From contig NZ_CP121111.1 in the NCBI RefSeq assembly GCF_029625335.1, forward strand, positions 2,108,001 through 2,172,000: 64,000 nt of DNA, read 5' to 3'. Below the pieces are notes generated by a model. That model did not search any database. It was not told where the DNA came from and was given only the letters and a program-made list of their open reading frames with translations. This document shows positions 35,183 to 45,977 of the stretch, in pieces; the stretch's first letter is position 1, and each line of letters begins with the position of its first letter. A program made the position numbers and the translations under genes. The stretch comes from Flavobacterium nitratireducens. GTDB lineage: Bacteria > Bacteroidota > Bacteroidia > Flavobacteriales > Flavobacteriaceae.

Positions 35183-35903
35183 TTAAGGATTAATATTTAG
35201 CTTAATACCAAAAGAAATAATGTCTGTCTCTTGTTCGAATGAAGAATTCGTTAGATTGTAACTGTGTATATTTTGTAATTGAAATTTTACATCCTCAAAA
35301 CCTGCCTGAAGAGTAAGCGCAGGTTCTAATAGCCAATAGGCATTATTTTCTTTTAAGTAATTAGGATTGATATCATTTAAATTTCCATTTACATTGTTGT
35401 ATTTTAAATGGACAATTCTTGATGAAAAAGAAGCGGTAAAATATTTTCTGCTATAACTTAAACTAGGTTGTATTCCTATACGATTGAATTTGGCTGAAAA
35501 ATATTGATTGTCTGTTGCGGAGATAGGTTCGTATTTGAGTTTGCCAAATCATATTAACCCATAGGTTTCAAAAGTAAAATTAGGAGCGATATCATTAAAA
35601 TAGCCAATACCTACTTCTAACATATTACCGGATGCTTTGAATTCTTCGGAATAGTCATTTGTAGTCATGTTTTCAAAATTTTTCACCCAATCGGTGTTTA
35701 ACTGTAAAGCGATATGATTTGTAACTGCATGAGCAGCCTGAAGTTCGTAGCCTTTGGTAAATTCACCTTCGCTATAAGCAATACCTAAATTGGTTTGACC
35801 TTTCGTTTTCATAATAGGAATGTTTTGCGTATTTGGTACATAGTACACAGGGGGCGCATCCTATCAAAATTGTTGAAAAAATAATGAGCGTAATTGTTTT
35901 CAT
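35183..35903 (-). pseudogene. Broken lipoprotein with beta-barrel-like domain
   Basis: The ATG at 35903 gives MKTITLIIFSTILIGCAP, a lipoprotein signal ending in GC. One base too many at about 35849 (CCCCCTGTG) throws it out of frame; dropping it continues CAPVYYVPNTQNIPIM. The frame then meets an in-frame TGA at 35549-35551 (GLI-stop-FGKLKYEP) where a Gly codon would fit, and resumes to 35183. The intact protein would have about 239 residues. The two lesions, one not an indel, make real decay more likely here than elsewhere. Function unknown. Confidence 0.7.
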
Positions 35904-36417
35904 GATTTTAGTTTTTTATATAAATGTTCTCAGAAAAATTTATAAAGAGTAAAATCAGTTTTAGGTAAATTCGGGAATATTTTAACCTTGTTTTTGGGTG
36001 TGAATAAGAAGGTTCTTTTTGTTTAATATATTTATTTTTAGATTTTTTTTATAATGAGGTACATATAAATTTACTCATAATTATTTGGCTTTTTAACGTT
36101 ATTAGCGGTTTAATTTAACTTGAAAAGTATAGGGTTAACCCAATCGCTCTGATATACGTAAACGTTAGCGCAAAATTGTATTCTGTGACCGCAAAGAGGA
36201 GCCACTTTGTGGAGTTACAGGATGAGATTGCTTCGTTCCTCGCAACGACTAGCTTTGCGGTAAAATCTAGAAAGTTGTAACCGTTTTAATTGTTGCAACT
36301 TTCTTGTTTTTTGCAAAAATCTTCTATTATTGTGTTTATTCGCTCTTTTTTCTTTCCTCTTTTCTCTAATTTCCTCAAAATTCCTTACTTTCGCACCTCG
36401 ATTAAGAAAAGGATAAA
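35904..36417. other. Intergenic spacer before ileS
   Basis: A 514-bp spacer, A/T rich. It holds a CCGCAAAG hairpin (36188-36261) and, at 36386-36393, a weak TAnnTTTG-like box TACTTTCG about 25 bp before ileS. At 36099-36114 the words TTATTAGCGGTTTAAT match the junction sequence at the left end of the IS. No gene is supported. Confidence 0.55.
36188..36261. repeat. CCGCAAAG inverted repeat upstream of ileS
   Basis: ACCGCAAAG (36188-36196) and CTTTGCGGT (36253-36261) pair exactly. Inside lies GATTGCTTCGTTCCTCGC, a word string like the dispersed repeats of other flavobacteria, from memory. It shares arms with the repeat at 189-241. Confidence 0.7.
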
Positions 36418-39400
36418 ATGAGTACAAAATTTACTGAATACAAAGGACTTGACTTGCCAACGGTAGCGTCGGAAGTTCTTGATTTTTGGAAGAAAGAAAA
36501 TATTTTTGAAAAAAGTGTGAGCACTCGCGAAGGAAATGCTCCTTATGTGTTTTTTGAAGGGCCACCTTCGGCAAATGGATTACCTGGAATTCACCACGTA
36601 ATGGCACGTGCGATTAAAGATATTTTTTGTAGATATAAAACTCAAAAAGGGTTCCAAGTGAAGCGTAAAGCAGGTTGGGATACTCATGGATTACCAGTAG
36701 AATTAGGTACTGAAAAAGAACTTGGAATTACAAAAGAAGATATCGGGAAAACAATTACTGTTGCTGAGTACAACGAAGCCTGTAAAAAAACCGTAATGCG
36801 TTATACTGACGTATGGAATGATTTGACCGAAAAAATGGGATATTGGGTAGATATGGAAGATCCGTATGTGACTTATAAACCAAAATATATGGAGAGTGTT
36901 TGGTGGCTTTTGAAACAAATCTATAACAAAGATTTGATGTACAAAGGGTACACGATTCAACCGTATTCTCCAAAGGCAGGAACGGGATTGTCTTCACATG
37001 AGGTAAACCAACCAGGTTCTTACCGTGATGTAACAGATACTACGATTGTAGCTCAGTTTAAAGCGATTGCTGAAAGTTTACCTGGCTTTTTAGAAGGTTT
37101 TGGAACTATTCACATCATGGCTTGGACGACAACTCCTTGGACATTGCCATCGAACACTGCTTTGACTGTTGGTCCTAAAATCGACTATGTTTTAGTTAAA
37201 ACATTCAACCAATATACTTTTGAGCCAATCAATGTGATTTTGGCTAAAAACTTAGTTGGGAAACAGTTTGGTAAAACATATTTTGCTACTGAAGAAGCAG
37301 CTGATTTTGAAAATTACAAAGCAGGAGATAAAAGGATTCCATACCAAATTTTAACAGAGGCTAAAGGTGTTGATTTGGTAGGCATTCGTTACGAGCAATT
37401 ATTGCCTTGGGCGTTGCCATACCAAAATCCTGAAAATGCATTTAGAGTAATTTCGGGAGATTTCGTTACTACTGAGGATGGTACAGGTATCGTACATACA
37501 GCTCCAACTTTTGGTGCTGATGATGCTAAGGTAGCCAAAGAAGCTACACCTGAAGTACCGCCAATGTTGGTTTTAGATGAAAATGGTACTCCGGTTCCAT
37601 TAGTAGATTTACAAGGTAAATTTGTTCCTAGTTTAGGGGACTTTGGAGGTAAATATGTGAAAAACGAATATTATGATGCCGATCAGGCGCCAGAGCGTTC
37701 GGTTGATGTAGAAATTGCTATCCTTTTAAAAGAACAAAATAAAGCGTTCAAAGTAGAGAAATACGTGCACAGTTATCCACACTGTTGGAGAACGGATAAG
37801 CCTATTTTATACTATCCTTTGGATTCTTGGTTTATCAAAATCACTGAGGTAAGAGACAGAATGTTTGATTTGAACGAATCAATCAACTGGAAACCTAAAG
37901 CTACCGGAGAAGGACGTTTTGGAAATTGGTTGAAAAATGCCAACGATTGGAACTTATCACGGTCAAGATATTGGGGAATTCCATTGCCGATTTGGAGAAC
38001 AGAAGACAAACAGGAAGAAATCTTGATTGGTTCTGTTGAAGAATTGTACAATGAAATTGAAAAAGCAATTGCTGCAGGTGTTCAATCCGAAAATCCATTT
38101 AAAGGATTTGAAATTGGAAACATGAGCGAAAGTAATTATGATTTGGTTGACTTGCATAAAAATGTTGTTGACGGAATCACTTTGGTTTCGGCATCTGGAA
38201 AACCAATGAAACGTGAGTCGGATTTGATTGACGTTTGGTTTGATTCAGGTGCGATGCCTTATGCACAATGGCACTATCCTTTTGAAAACGCAGCTTTAAT
38301 TGATAATAATAAATCATTCCCGGCTGATTTTATTGCCGAAGGTGTGGATCAAACACGTGGGTGGTTTTATACCTTGCATGCTATCGGAACCTTAGTTTTT
38401 GATAACATTGCTTATAAAAATGTAGTTTCAAACGGATTGGTTTTGGATAAAAACGGACAAAAAATGTCTAAGCGTTTAGGTAATGCTGTTGATCCATTTG
38501 AAACTTTAAAAGAGTACGGACCAGATGCTACGCGTTGGTACATGATTTCGAATGCGAATCCTTGGGATAACTTGAAATTTGATATAGAAGGAGTGGCTGA
38601 GGTAAGAAGGAAGTTCTTTGGTACACTTTACAATACCTATTCTTTCTTTAGTTTGTATGCCAATATTGATGGTTTTAAATTTGATGAGGCTGAGGTGCCA
38701 TTGAACGAAAGACCAGAAATCGACCGTTGGATTTTATCGGAGTTACATACTTTAATCAAATTAGTGGATGAAGCTTATGCCGATTATGAACCAACGCGAG
38801 CTGCTCGTGCTATTTCTGATTTCGTACAGGAAAACTTGAGCAACTGGTACGTTCGTTTGTGTCGTCGTCGTTTCTGGAAAGGAGAATATGCACAGGATAA
38901 AATTGCGGCTTATCAAACCTTATATACTTGTTTGTTAACCGTAAGTAAATTAAGTGCTCCAATAGCTCCTTTCTTTATGGATAAGCTTTACAGAGACTTA
39001 ACACAGGCTACACAAACAGAAAAATTTGAAAGTGTACATTTGGCGGAATTTCCAAAATACGTTGAAAACTTTGTTGATAAATTGTTAGAGAGCAAAATGC
39101 AGAAAGCGCAGACCATTTCATCACTAGTTTTATCACTACGTAAAAAGGAGATGATCAAAGTGCGTCAACCTTTGCAAAAGGTAATGATTCCAGTACTTGA
39201 CGAGAATCAGCGACTAGAAATAGAGGCTGTTTCTGACCTGATAAAAGCCGAAGTAAACGTGAAAGAAATCGAACTTTTGGACGATGCTTCAGGAGTTTTG
39301 GTAAAGCAAATTAAACCTAATTTTAAAGCGCTTGGGCCTCGTTTTGGGAAAGATATGGGATTGATTTCCAAAGAGATACAAAGTTTTACTTCGGAGCAAA

Positions 39401-39819
39401 TTAACCAATTAGACAAGGAAGGAAGCATAAGTATTGTAGTAGCAGGAAAAGACGTAACTTTATCCTTAGAGGATGTAGAAATCACATCTCAGGATATTGA
39501 AGGATGGTTGGTTGCTAATTCTAACGGAATTACCGTAGCGCTTGACATCACAATCTCTGATGATTTAAGAAATGAAGGGATTGCGAGAGAGTTGGTAAAT
39601 AGAATTCAAAACATCAGAAAAGATTCTGGATTTGAAGTGACTGATAAGATTAAAGTAAGTTTACAAAGTAATCCAGCCCTAGAACTAGCTGTAAATACGA
39701 ATAAGGCTTATATCAAATCAGAAACATTGACAGAAGAGTTAGTGTTTGAAGTTCAAATTGAAAATGGTATAGAAATTGAGTTTGATGATATTAAAACGAA
39801 GATAACAATTACTAAATAA
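36418..39819 (+). CDS. ileS: Isoleucine--tRNA ligase
   Basis: A 1,133-residue class I synthetase. The HIGH-type motif is SANGLPGIHHVMARA near residue 50 and KMSKR is in NGQKMSKRLGN. The editing domain has TTPWTLPSNTA and GDFVTTEDGTGIVH. The long C-terminal part indicates the longer, eukaryote-like IleRS form found in Bacteroidota. It begins a run ileS-dksA-lspA. Confidence 0.97.
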   Translation: MSTKFTEYKGLDLPTVASEVLDFWKKENIFEKSVSTREGNAPYVFFEGPPSANGLPGIHHVMARAIKDIFCRYKTQKGFQVKRKAGWDTHGLPVELGTEKELGITKEDIGKTITVAEYNEACKKTVMRYTDVWNDLTEKMGYWVDMEDPYVTYKPKYMESVWWLLKQIYNKDLMYKGYTIQPYSPKAGTGLSSHEVNQPGSYRDVTDTTIVAQFKAIAESLPGFLEGFGTIHIMAWTTTPWTLPSNTALTVGPKIDYVLVKTFNQYTFEPINVILAKNLVGKQFGKTYFATEEAADFENYKAGDKRIPYQILTEAKGVDLVGIRYEQLLPWALPYQNPENAFRVISGDFVTTEDGTGIVHTAPTFGADDAKVAKEATPEVPPMLVLDENGTPVPLVDLQGKFVPSLGDFGGKYVKNEYYDADQAPERSVDVEIAILLKEQNKAFKVEKYVHSYPHCWRTDKPILYYPLDSWFIKITEVRDRMFDLNESINWKPKATGEGRFGNWLKNANDWNLSRSRYWGIPLPIWRTEDKQEEILIGSVEELYNEIEKAIAAGVQSENPFKGFEIGNMSESNYDLVDLHKNVVDGITLVSASGKPMKRESDLIDVWFDSGAMPYAQWHYPFENAALIDNNKSFPADFIAEGVDQTRGWFYTLHAIGTLVFDNIAYKNVVSNGLVLDKNGQKMSKRLGNAVDPFETLKEYGPDATRWYMISNANPWDNLKFDIEGVAEVRRKFFGTLYNTYSFFSLYANIDGFKFDEAEVPLNERPEIDRWILSELHTLIKLVDEAYADYEPTRAARAISDFVQENLSNWYVRLCRRRFWKGEYAQDKIAAYQTLYTCLLTVSKLSAPIAPFFMDKLYRDLTQATQTEKFESVHLAEFPKYVENFVDKLLESKMQKAQTISSLVLSLRKKEMIKVRQPLQKVMIPVLDENQRLEIEAVSDLIKAEVNVKEIELLDDASGVLVKQIKPNFKALGPRFGKDMGLISKEIQSFTSEQINQLDKEGSISIVVAGKDVTLSLEDVEITSQDIEGWLVANSNGITVALDITISDDLRNEGIARELVNRIQNIRKDSGFEVTDKIKVSLQSNPALELAVNTNKAYIKSETLTEELVFEVQIENGIEIEFDDIKTKITITK

Positions 39820-39827
39820 TATTGATT

Positions 39828-40208
39828 ATGGTAGCTGAAGTAGCACGATACTCCGACGCCGATTTGGCAGAGTTCAAAGAGATAATTCAAAAGAAAATTG
39901 AGAAAGCACAGGCCGATTTAGATTTGATAAAAAGTGCTTATATGAATGACTTGAATAATGGTACGGATGATACATCACCTACATTCAAAGCTTTCGAAGA
40001 AGGAAGTGAAACAATGTCTAAAGAAGCAAACTCTCAATTAGCAACCCGTCAAGAGAAGTTTATTCGCGATTTGAAGAATGCTTTATTTCGCGTAGAAAAT
40101 AAAACCTTCGGTGTTTGTAAAGTAACAGGAAAATTAATTAGTAAAGAAAGATTGAAAATCGTTCCTCATGCTACGATGAGTATCGAGGCTAAAAATCTTC
40201 AACGATAA
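39828..40208 (+). CDS. DksA/TraR family protein with degenerate zinc site
   Basis: A 126-residue protein starting MVAEVARYSDADLAEFKEI at ATG 39828; a TTG six bases upstream is rejected. It has the DksA-like coiled coil (residues 10-80) and the globular end GVCKVTGKLISKERLKIVPH, where only one of the four zinc-binding cysteines remains. Such proteins bind the RNA polymerase secondary channel or are related to it. It follows ileS directly. Confidence 0.88.
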   Translation: MVAEVARYSDADLAEFKEIIQKKIEKAQADLDLIKSAYMNDLNNGTDDTSPTFKAFEEGSETMSKEANSQLATRQEKFIRDLKNALFRVENKTFGVCKVTGKLISKERLKIVPHATMSIEAKNLQR

Positions 40209-40229
40209 CAATTGATTTTTCAATAGTAG

Positions 40230-40273
40230 AATTCCAAATTCCAATGATTTAATTAAAGTTGGAATTTGGAATT
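40230..40273. repeat. AATTCCAAATTCCAA hairpin between dksA and lspA
   Basis: AATTCCAAATTCCAA (40230-40244) and TTGGAATTTGGAATT (40259-40273) form a perfect 15-bp stem with a 14-nt loop. There is no strong T-run. Related words lie between batA and batB. Confidence 0.8.
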
Positions 40274-40291
40274 TGATTTTTATAAATTACT

Positions 40292-40299
40292 TATTTTTG
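40292..40299 (+). promoter_or_regulatory. Putative -7 box for lspA
   Basis: TATTTTTG matches TAnnTTTG, 20 bp before the lspA start. A TTG at 40266-40268 is a possible -33 element with a 23-nt spacer. Confidence 0.42.
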
Positions 40300-40318
40300 C
40301 GCAATTAAAATTTAAAAA

Positions 40319-40921
40319 ATGTCATTACTAAAAGCGTATCTACTCATCTTCGTAGTATTACTTGTGGATCAGATTTCCAAAATATATGTCAAAACCAACT
40401 TTGTTTTAGGCGGTGAATTTGAGGTTTTTGATTGGTTTAAAATTCATTTTATTGAAAATGAAGGAATGGCTTGGGGAACAAAAATTCCTGGTGAGTACGG
40501 AAAATTGATTCTTACTTTATTTCGATTAGTGGCTGTAGGAGGAATTGGCTATTGGTTATGGGATTCGGTAGAACGTAAACACAGTAGTAATTATTTAATT
40601 GTTGCCATAGCACTTATTTTTGCGGGAGCTTTAGGGAATATTATCGATTCTGTTTTTTATGGGGTAATTTTCAATGATAGTACGGCTCAATTAGCAACTC
40701 TATTTACAGATCAACCTTATGGTACTTGGTTTTACGGTCAAGTGGTAGATATGTTTTATTTTCCAATAATAAAAGATTATCCAATGCCAGAATGGGTTCC
40801 ATTTCTAGGAGGTAAACCATTTACGTTTTTTAATGCTATTTTTAACGTGGCTGATGTAGCCATTTCAACAGGTGTTGGGATTTTAATTGTATTTAATAAA
40901 AAAGCTTTTCATAAGCATTAA
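40319..40921 (+). CDS. lspA: Lipoprotein signal peptidase (signal peptidase II)
   Basis: A 200-residue inner-membrane aspartyl protease that cleaves prolipoprotein signal peptides. Four hydrophobic segments are visible. The catalytic Asp residues are in AGALGNIIDSVFYG and FNVADVAISTG; the first helix ends LLVDQISKIYVK. An internal insertion relative to the E. coli enzyme (about residues 115-150) is usual in Bacteroidota. The many lipoproteins encoded here would be its substrates. Confidence 0.95.
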   Translation: MSLLKAYLLIFVVLLVDQISKIYVKTNFVLGGEFEVFDWFKIHFIENEGMAWGTKIPGEYGKLILTLFRLVAVGGIGYWLWDSVERKHSSNYLIVAIALIFAGALGNIIDSVFYGVIFNDSTAQLATLFTDQPYGTWFYGQVVDMFYFPIIKDYPMPEWVPFLGGKPFTFFNAIFNVADVAISTGVGILIVFNKKAFHKH

Positions 40922-40941
40922 TTATAACCAAAATAAAAATT

Positions 40942-40987
40942 AAATCCGTCTTGTTACGATTGTTATCGGTTTCAAGACGGATTTTTT
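40942..40987. terminator. Terminator between lspA and the cycloligase
   Basis: AAATCCGTCTTG pairs with CAAGACGGATTT (40973-40984) around a 20-nt loop and is followed by T-rich sequence. It can serve both convergent genes. Confidence 0.82.
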
Positions 40988-40993
40988 TATGAA

Positions 40994-41563
40994 TTAAAAT
41001 TGGTAAATGCTTTTTGGAGTTACGCAATAATCTAATTGGATATCGCTTTCAAAAACATCTTCAATCTGTTCTTCGGCTTCGAAAAAAGAAAGTCCTATTT
41101 TTAAGGTTTCTGGATTGCATTCGCTTAAAAATTTGTCGTAAAATCCTTTACCGTAACCTACGCGATTTCCTTTTTTGTCAAAGGCCAAAAGAGGTACAAA
41201 AACCACTTCTATTTTTTTTGATGCCACTTCGATTCCGTCAACAGGTTCTGGAATATTATATTCGTTCTTTTTGATTTTAGTATTGTCGGTCAAAAGAAAA
41301 TGCGTCATTTCTCTTGTTTCAAAATTAGATTTTGAAATTAGAATCTCCTTGTCTTTTCCTGAAAGCAAATGCAAAATCATTTCGGTATCTACTTCTTTAT
41401 GCTCAGCGATAGGAAGAAAAATATGAAAGTAATTTTTGTCCCAAATCTTGAGTTTTAATAATTGATTGCAAATTGCTAAACTCATTTCTTCAATTTCATT
41501 TTCAGAAAGTTGTTTACGCAAGTCTTTGTATTTAGAACGTAATTCTTTTTTTGTGTTTTCCAT
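40994..41563 (-). CDS. 5-formyltetrahydrofolate cyclo-ligase
   Basis: A 189-residue enzyme that converts 5-formyl-THF to 5,10-methenyl-THF. The N-terminal KKELRSKYKDLRKQL and the C-terminal nucleotide-binding VPLLAFDKKGNRVGYGKGFY are typical of this family (MTHFS/YgfA). Length is normal. Confidence 0.93.
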   Translation of the reverse strand: MENTKKELRSKYKDLRKQLSENEIEEMSLAICNQLLKLKIWDKNYFHIFLPIAEHKEVDTEMILHLLSGKDKEILISKSNFETREMTHFLLTDNTKIKKNEYNIPEPVDGIEVASKKIEVVFVPLLAFDKKGNRVGYGKGFYDKFLSECNPETLKIGLSFFEAEEQIEDVFESDIQLDYCVTPKSIYQF

Positions 41564-41687
41564 TTTAAATTATACTACTCAATTAAAACTTAAATGTAGA
41601 AATAAATTATTTGTAATTCGTAAATTTGAATAGAATTCCCAATAGATGTTATTTTCTATAGATTCACCATTTTTGAAATAAATTTTA

Positions 41688-43488
41688 ATGCAACAAACTG
41701 CCCTCGAACTACAAATACAAACCTTACCCGATAGTCCCGGAGTATATCAATATTTTGATAAAGAAGGCAAAATATTATACGTAGGGAAAGCCAAAAACTT
41801 AAAGAAAAGGGTTTCTTCTTATTTTAATAAAATACACGATACGGCTAAGACAAATGTCTTGGTTAAGAAAATCGTAACCATAAAACATATTGTGGTTCCA
41901 ACAGAAACAGATGCTCTTTTTGCTGGAAAACAATTTGATTAAAACCTTGCAACCGCGTTACAACATCAATTTGAAGGACGATAAAAGTTATCCTTGGATT
42001 TGTATTAAAAAGGAACCTTTTTCCAGAATATTTTCCACTAGAAGAATGGTGAAAGATGGTTCGGAATATTTTGGACCTTATACCAGTTTTAAAACGGTGA
42101 ATACTATTTTGGAACTCATTAAAGAACTCTATCCGCTGCGTACTTGCAATTTTGATTTAAGTGAATCGAATATAAACAGTGGGAAATTTAAAGTCTGTCT
42201 GGAATATCATATTGGTAATTGTAAAGGACCTTGTGAGGGTTATGAATCCCTAGAAGAATATCAAAAACAGGTCAATGCGATTCGGGAAATTTTGAAAGGA
42301 AATTTCAAAGAAACCCTTAAAGATTTCAAGAAATTGATGATGCAATTAGCTAATGATATGCATTTTGAGGAAGCCCAAAAAATAAAAGAAAAGATTGAAG
42401 TTCTTGAAAATTATCAATCTCGTTCAACTATTGTAAATCCAAAAATTACTAACATAGATGTGTTTTCTATAGTTTCTGATGAAAGTGCCGCTTATGTGAA
42501 TTTTTTACAAATTTCTCATGGTTCGATTATTCGTTCGCATACAATGGAAATCAAGAAAAAATTAGCCGAAACTGATGAAGAATTATTAGAATTAGCTATT
42601 GTTGAGTTAAGAGATCGGTTTCAGTTGTTGTCTAAAGAAGTGATTGTTCCTTTTGAGGTTGATTTGGGCGAAACTGTAAAAGTTACCGTTCCACAATTAG
42701 GTGATAAAAAGCAAATTTTAGATTTGTCTGTTCGTAATGCTAAGTTTTATCGCATTGAACAAATGAAACAATTGCAAATAGTGGATCCAGATAGACATAC
42801 CAATAGGATTATGGTGCAAATGAAAAAAGATTTGCATTTGCCAGTAGAACCTAGACATATAGAATGTTTCGATAATTCGAATATCCAAGGAACGAATCCA
42901 GTTTCGGCTTGTGTGGTTTTTAAAGACGGAAAGCCAAGTAAAAAAGAGTATCGTCATTTTAATATCAAAACTGTAGAAGGGCCAAACGATTTTGCTTCGA
43001 TGGAAGAAGTGGTTTATCGACGTTATAAACGATTGTTGGCAGAAAACGAACCTTTGCCTCAACTAATTATTATAGATGGTGGAAAAGGACAATTGTCTTC
43101 GGCTTTAAAAAGTATTGACGATTTAGGATTGCGTGGTAAAATAAGTATTATAGGGATTGCTAAACGTTTGGAAGAATTGTTTTATCCAGAAGATCCGGTT
43201 CCACTTTATTTAGATAAAAAATCAGAAACTTTAAAAGTAATTCAGCATTTACGAAATGAAGCTCACCGTTTTGGGATCACTCATCACAGAGATAAGCGAA
43301 GTAAAGCTGCTTTGAATTCTTCGATAGAATCGATACCTGGAATTGGTGAAAAAACGATGTTAACATTAATAAAACATTTCAAAAGTGTTAAAAGATTGCA
43401 ATTGGCAACAGAAAAAGAAATTTCAGACGTTGTAGGTATATCAAAAGCTAAAAAAATTACCGATTTTTACAAAACATCAGCGCCTTGA
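41688..43488 (+). pseudogene. uvrC: UvrABC system protein C, frameshifted
   Basis: The dual-incision nuclease of nucleotide excision repair. The GIY-YIG domain is at residues 13-80 (SPGVYQYF, then ILYVGKAKNL), followed by the UvrB-binding UVR segment, the RNase H-like UvrC domain (ECFDNSNIQGTNPVSACVVF; IIIDGGKGQLSSA) and the C-terminal HhH (SIPGIGEKTMLTLI). The frame breaks in the five-T run at 41917-41921; removing one T gives TDALLLENNLIKTLQPRYN and a normal 599 residues. The rest is intact, so a read error is likely; otherwise NER would be impaired. Confidence 0.92.
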
Positions 43489-43528
43489 TTGGATAGTGGC
43501 TGTTTAATCTCAAAAAAGAGACCTTTTT

Positions 43529-45730
43529 ATGAAAAAATATTTCTTTTTGTTACTCCTTTTTTGTTGTAGTCTAGCGGTTTTTTCTCAAGTAAAAGATAGA
43601 CCTAAAATTGGGTTAGTCTTGAGTGGTGGGGGTGCCAAAGGTTTTGCACACATTGGTGTGCTTAAAGTAATTGAAGAAGCGGGAATTAAAATCGATTATA
43701 TTGGAGGTACGAGTATGGGGGCTGTAGTCGGTGGTTTGTACGCTGCGGGTTATAATGCTGCTCAACTCGATTCTATATTTAAAGCTACTGATTTTGATGA
43801 ATTACTAAATGATTATATTCCTAGGTATACCAAAAATTCTTACGAAAAACGAAATGATGAAGTGTATTCTGTTGTTTTGCCTTTTGATAAATATAGATTA
43901 GGTATTCCAGATGCGCTTTCTAAAGGCTTGTATAATTTCAATTTATTAAGTCGAATAACAAGCCATGTTAGGCATGTTAGGGATTTTAATCAACTTTCTA
44001 TCCCTTTTTTATGTATTGGATCGGATATTGAAACAGGAGAACAGGTGGTGTTGAATACAGGTAATTTGGCTCGTGCTATGTTGGCTAGTTCCGCCTTTCC
44101 CTCTTTGTTTTCTCCGGTTGAATATCAAAATCATTTTTTGGTAGATGGTGGTGTGATTAATAATTATCCCGTTGATGAGATAAGAAAATTAGGAGCCGAT
44201 ATAATTATTGGGGTTGATGTACAAAGTAATTTATTGAATAGAAAAGAATTGAATGATGCGACTAAAATTTTAGTGCAAATCACCAATTTACATTCAATTG
44301 AAAAAATGAAAAACAACGTTTTGAAAACGGATATTTACATTCGACCAGATATAAACGATTACAGTGTGATGTCTTTTGATAGCGGTCAAAAAATATTAGC
44401 TAAGGGAGAGGAAGCCGCTTTTTCTGTTTTTGAACGATTACAACAGCTTGGAGAATTGGCTAACAACTACAAAAAACCCCAATTATCAAATTCTATAGAT
44501 AGTTTGGATATTGTCAACATCAATTGCAATACGTTAAAGAATTATACAAAAGAATATGTTTATGGTAAGTTACGATTTAAGCCAGGAACTAAAATCAGTT
44601 ATTCCCAATTGCAAACTGGAATTAATAATTTGAATGCTACTGAAAACTTTAGCGCAATAGATTATTATTTTGAAAACAATAACGGAAAGGATGATTTGAA
44701 TTTGATTTTAAAAGAAAATCCCATAGATGGTTTTTTAAAATTCGGACTGCATTATGATGGACTTTATAAAAGTGCTGTTTTAGTAAACGTGACGCACAAG
44801 AAAAATATTTTTAAGAATGATGTTGCCTCTCTGGATGTGATTTTAGGTGATAATTTCAGGTATAATTTTGATTATTATATTGAAAATGGATACAATATTA
44901 GCGTAGGTTTCAAATCCTTTTTAAATAATTTTAATAGAAATATTGAAGGTCAAATCAGTAATGTCAATTTTGAGGATTTGGGGATCAATTCTTTGAATGT
45001 TGATTTGTTAGATCTAACCAATCAGTTGTATTTTCAAACAAAATTTTTACAACGATTTTTAATTGGAGGAGGTTTAGAGTACAAATATTTGAATATCGAT
45101 TCTAAAACATTGTCGAATGCTAGTGCAAAAATTGATAAAAGCGATTATTTAAGTGTTTTTGCTCGATTAGATTATGATTCTATGGATGATAAATTTTTTC
45201 CTAAAACAGGCTGGTCTTTTTCGGGAGATATTCATTCTTATTTGTATTCCTCGAATTATACTAACGATTTTAATCCATTTTCAATTTTCAAGGCTAATTT
45301 TGGAATCGCTTTTCCTTTATTCAAATCAGGAGCAATGAAGGTTCAAGCCGAAGCCGGTTCTGCTATTGGTGGTAATAGTGTATCGTTTTTTAACTTTGTT
45401 TTGGGAGGATACGGATATGCTATTTCTAATAACTTTAGTCATTTTTATGGCTATGATTTTTTGAGTTTGGGCGCTAATAGTTATATAAAGACAGCGGTTA
45501 CTTTTGATTATGAAATTTTTAAAAACAATCATATCAATCTTACGGCTAACTATGCTAATATTGGTAATGATATTTTTGAATCGGTAAGTTGGATATCCAT
45601 TCCTAAAATATCGGGTTATGCTTTAGGCTATGGATTAAAAACCATGTTAGGTCCTATAGAAATAAAACGCAGTTGGTCTCCAGAAACCAAAAAAAGTTAT
45701 ACTTGGTTCAGTGTAGGTTTTCCTTTTTAA
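43529..45730 (+). CDS. Patatin-like phospholipase with outer-membrane barrel domain
   Basis: A 733-residue protein. After signal peptide ...AVFSQ comes a patatin domain (residues 25-320): the oxyanion motif GGGAKG at 33-38, the nucleophile GTSMG at 60-64 and the Asp in FLVDGGVINNYP. Then follow a POTRA-like part and a 16-strand-type barrel resembling BamA/TamA, as in type Vd (PlpD-like) secreted lipases. It should sit in the outer membrane and may cleave lipids at the surface. Substrate unproven. Confidence 0.9.
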   Translation: MKKYFFLLLLFCCSLAVFSQVKDRPKIGLVLSGGGAKGFAHIGVLKVIEEAGIKIDYIGGTSMGAVVGGLYAAGYNAAQLDSIFKATDFDELLNDYIPRYTKNSYEKRNDEVYSVVLPFDKYRLGIPDALSKGLYNFNLLSRITSHVRHVRDFNQLSIPFLCIGSDIETGEQVVLNTGNLARAMLASSAFPSLFSPVEYQNHFLVDGGVINNYPVDEIRKLGADIIIGVDVQSNLLNRKELNDATKILVQITNLHSIEKMKNNVLKTDIYIRPDINDYSVMSFDSGQKILAKGEEAAFSVFERLQQLGELANNYKKPQLSNSIDSLDIVNINCNTLKNYTKEYVYGKLRFKPGTKISYSQLQTGINNLNATENFSAIDYYFENNNGKDDLNLILKENPIDGFLKFGLHYDGLYKSAVLVNVTHKKNIFKNDVASLDVILGDNFRYNFDYYIENGYNISVGFKSFLNNFNRNIEGQISNVNFEDLGINSLNVDLLDLTNQLYFQTKFLQRFLIGGGLEYKYLNIDSKTLSNASAKIDKSDYLSVFARLDYDSMDDKFFPKTGWSFSGDIHSYLYSSNYTNDFNPFSIFKANFGIAFPLFKSGAMKVQAEAGSAIGGNSVSFFNFVLGGYGYAISNNFSHFYGYDFLSLGANSYIKTAVTFDYEIFKNNHINLTANYANIGNDIFESVSWISIPKISGYALGYGLKTMLGPIEIKRSWSPETKKSYTWFSVGFPF

Positions 45731-45977
45731 TTTTTTTCTAAAAAAGTCTATTATTCGGTGGCTAAATCCATTCAGAACAGCTATTTTTTTCTTTAAAATA
45801 TCTTAAAAATTACAAATTCAACACTTTTTTAACTTCTGGGGTAAATTAAAAATTATCATTTTAATTTTTTATTGTTGCTTTTTTTATGATTATTAAAAAA
45901 AAGACTAAATATTCAGAATCTTAGATTAAAATTTTGTTAAACTTAATTTTTGTTGTGAATATCGCATTTTGTTGCCG

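Noticed and set aside
36099-36114. TTATTAGCGGTTTAAT identical to the junction at the left end of the IS (30564-30579)
   Set aside because: It could suggest a second IS end, but the match stops before the conserved 16-bp inverted-repeat block and no right end is near. A 16-bp A/T-rich match may be chance.
36215-36427. Open frame of 70 codons on the minus strand before ileS
   Set aside because: It lies across a repeat hairpin and the ileS promoter region, is rich in Arg and Lys without family pattern, and overlaps the ileS start.
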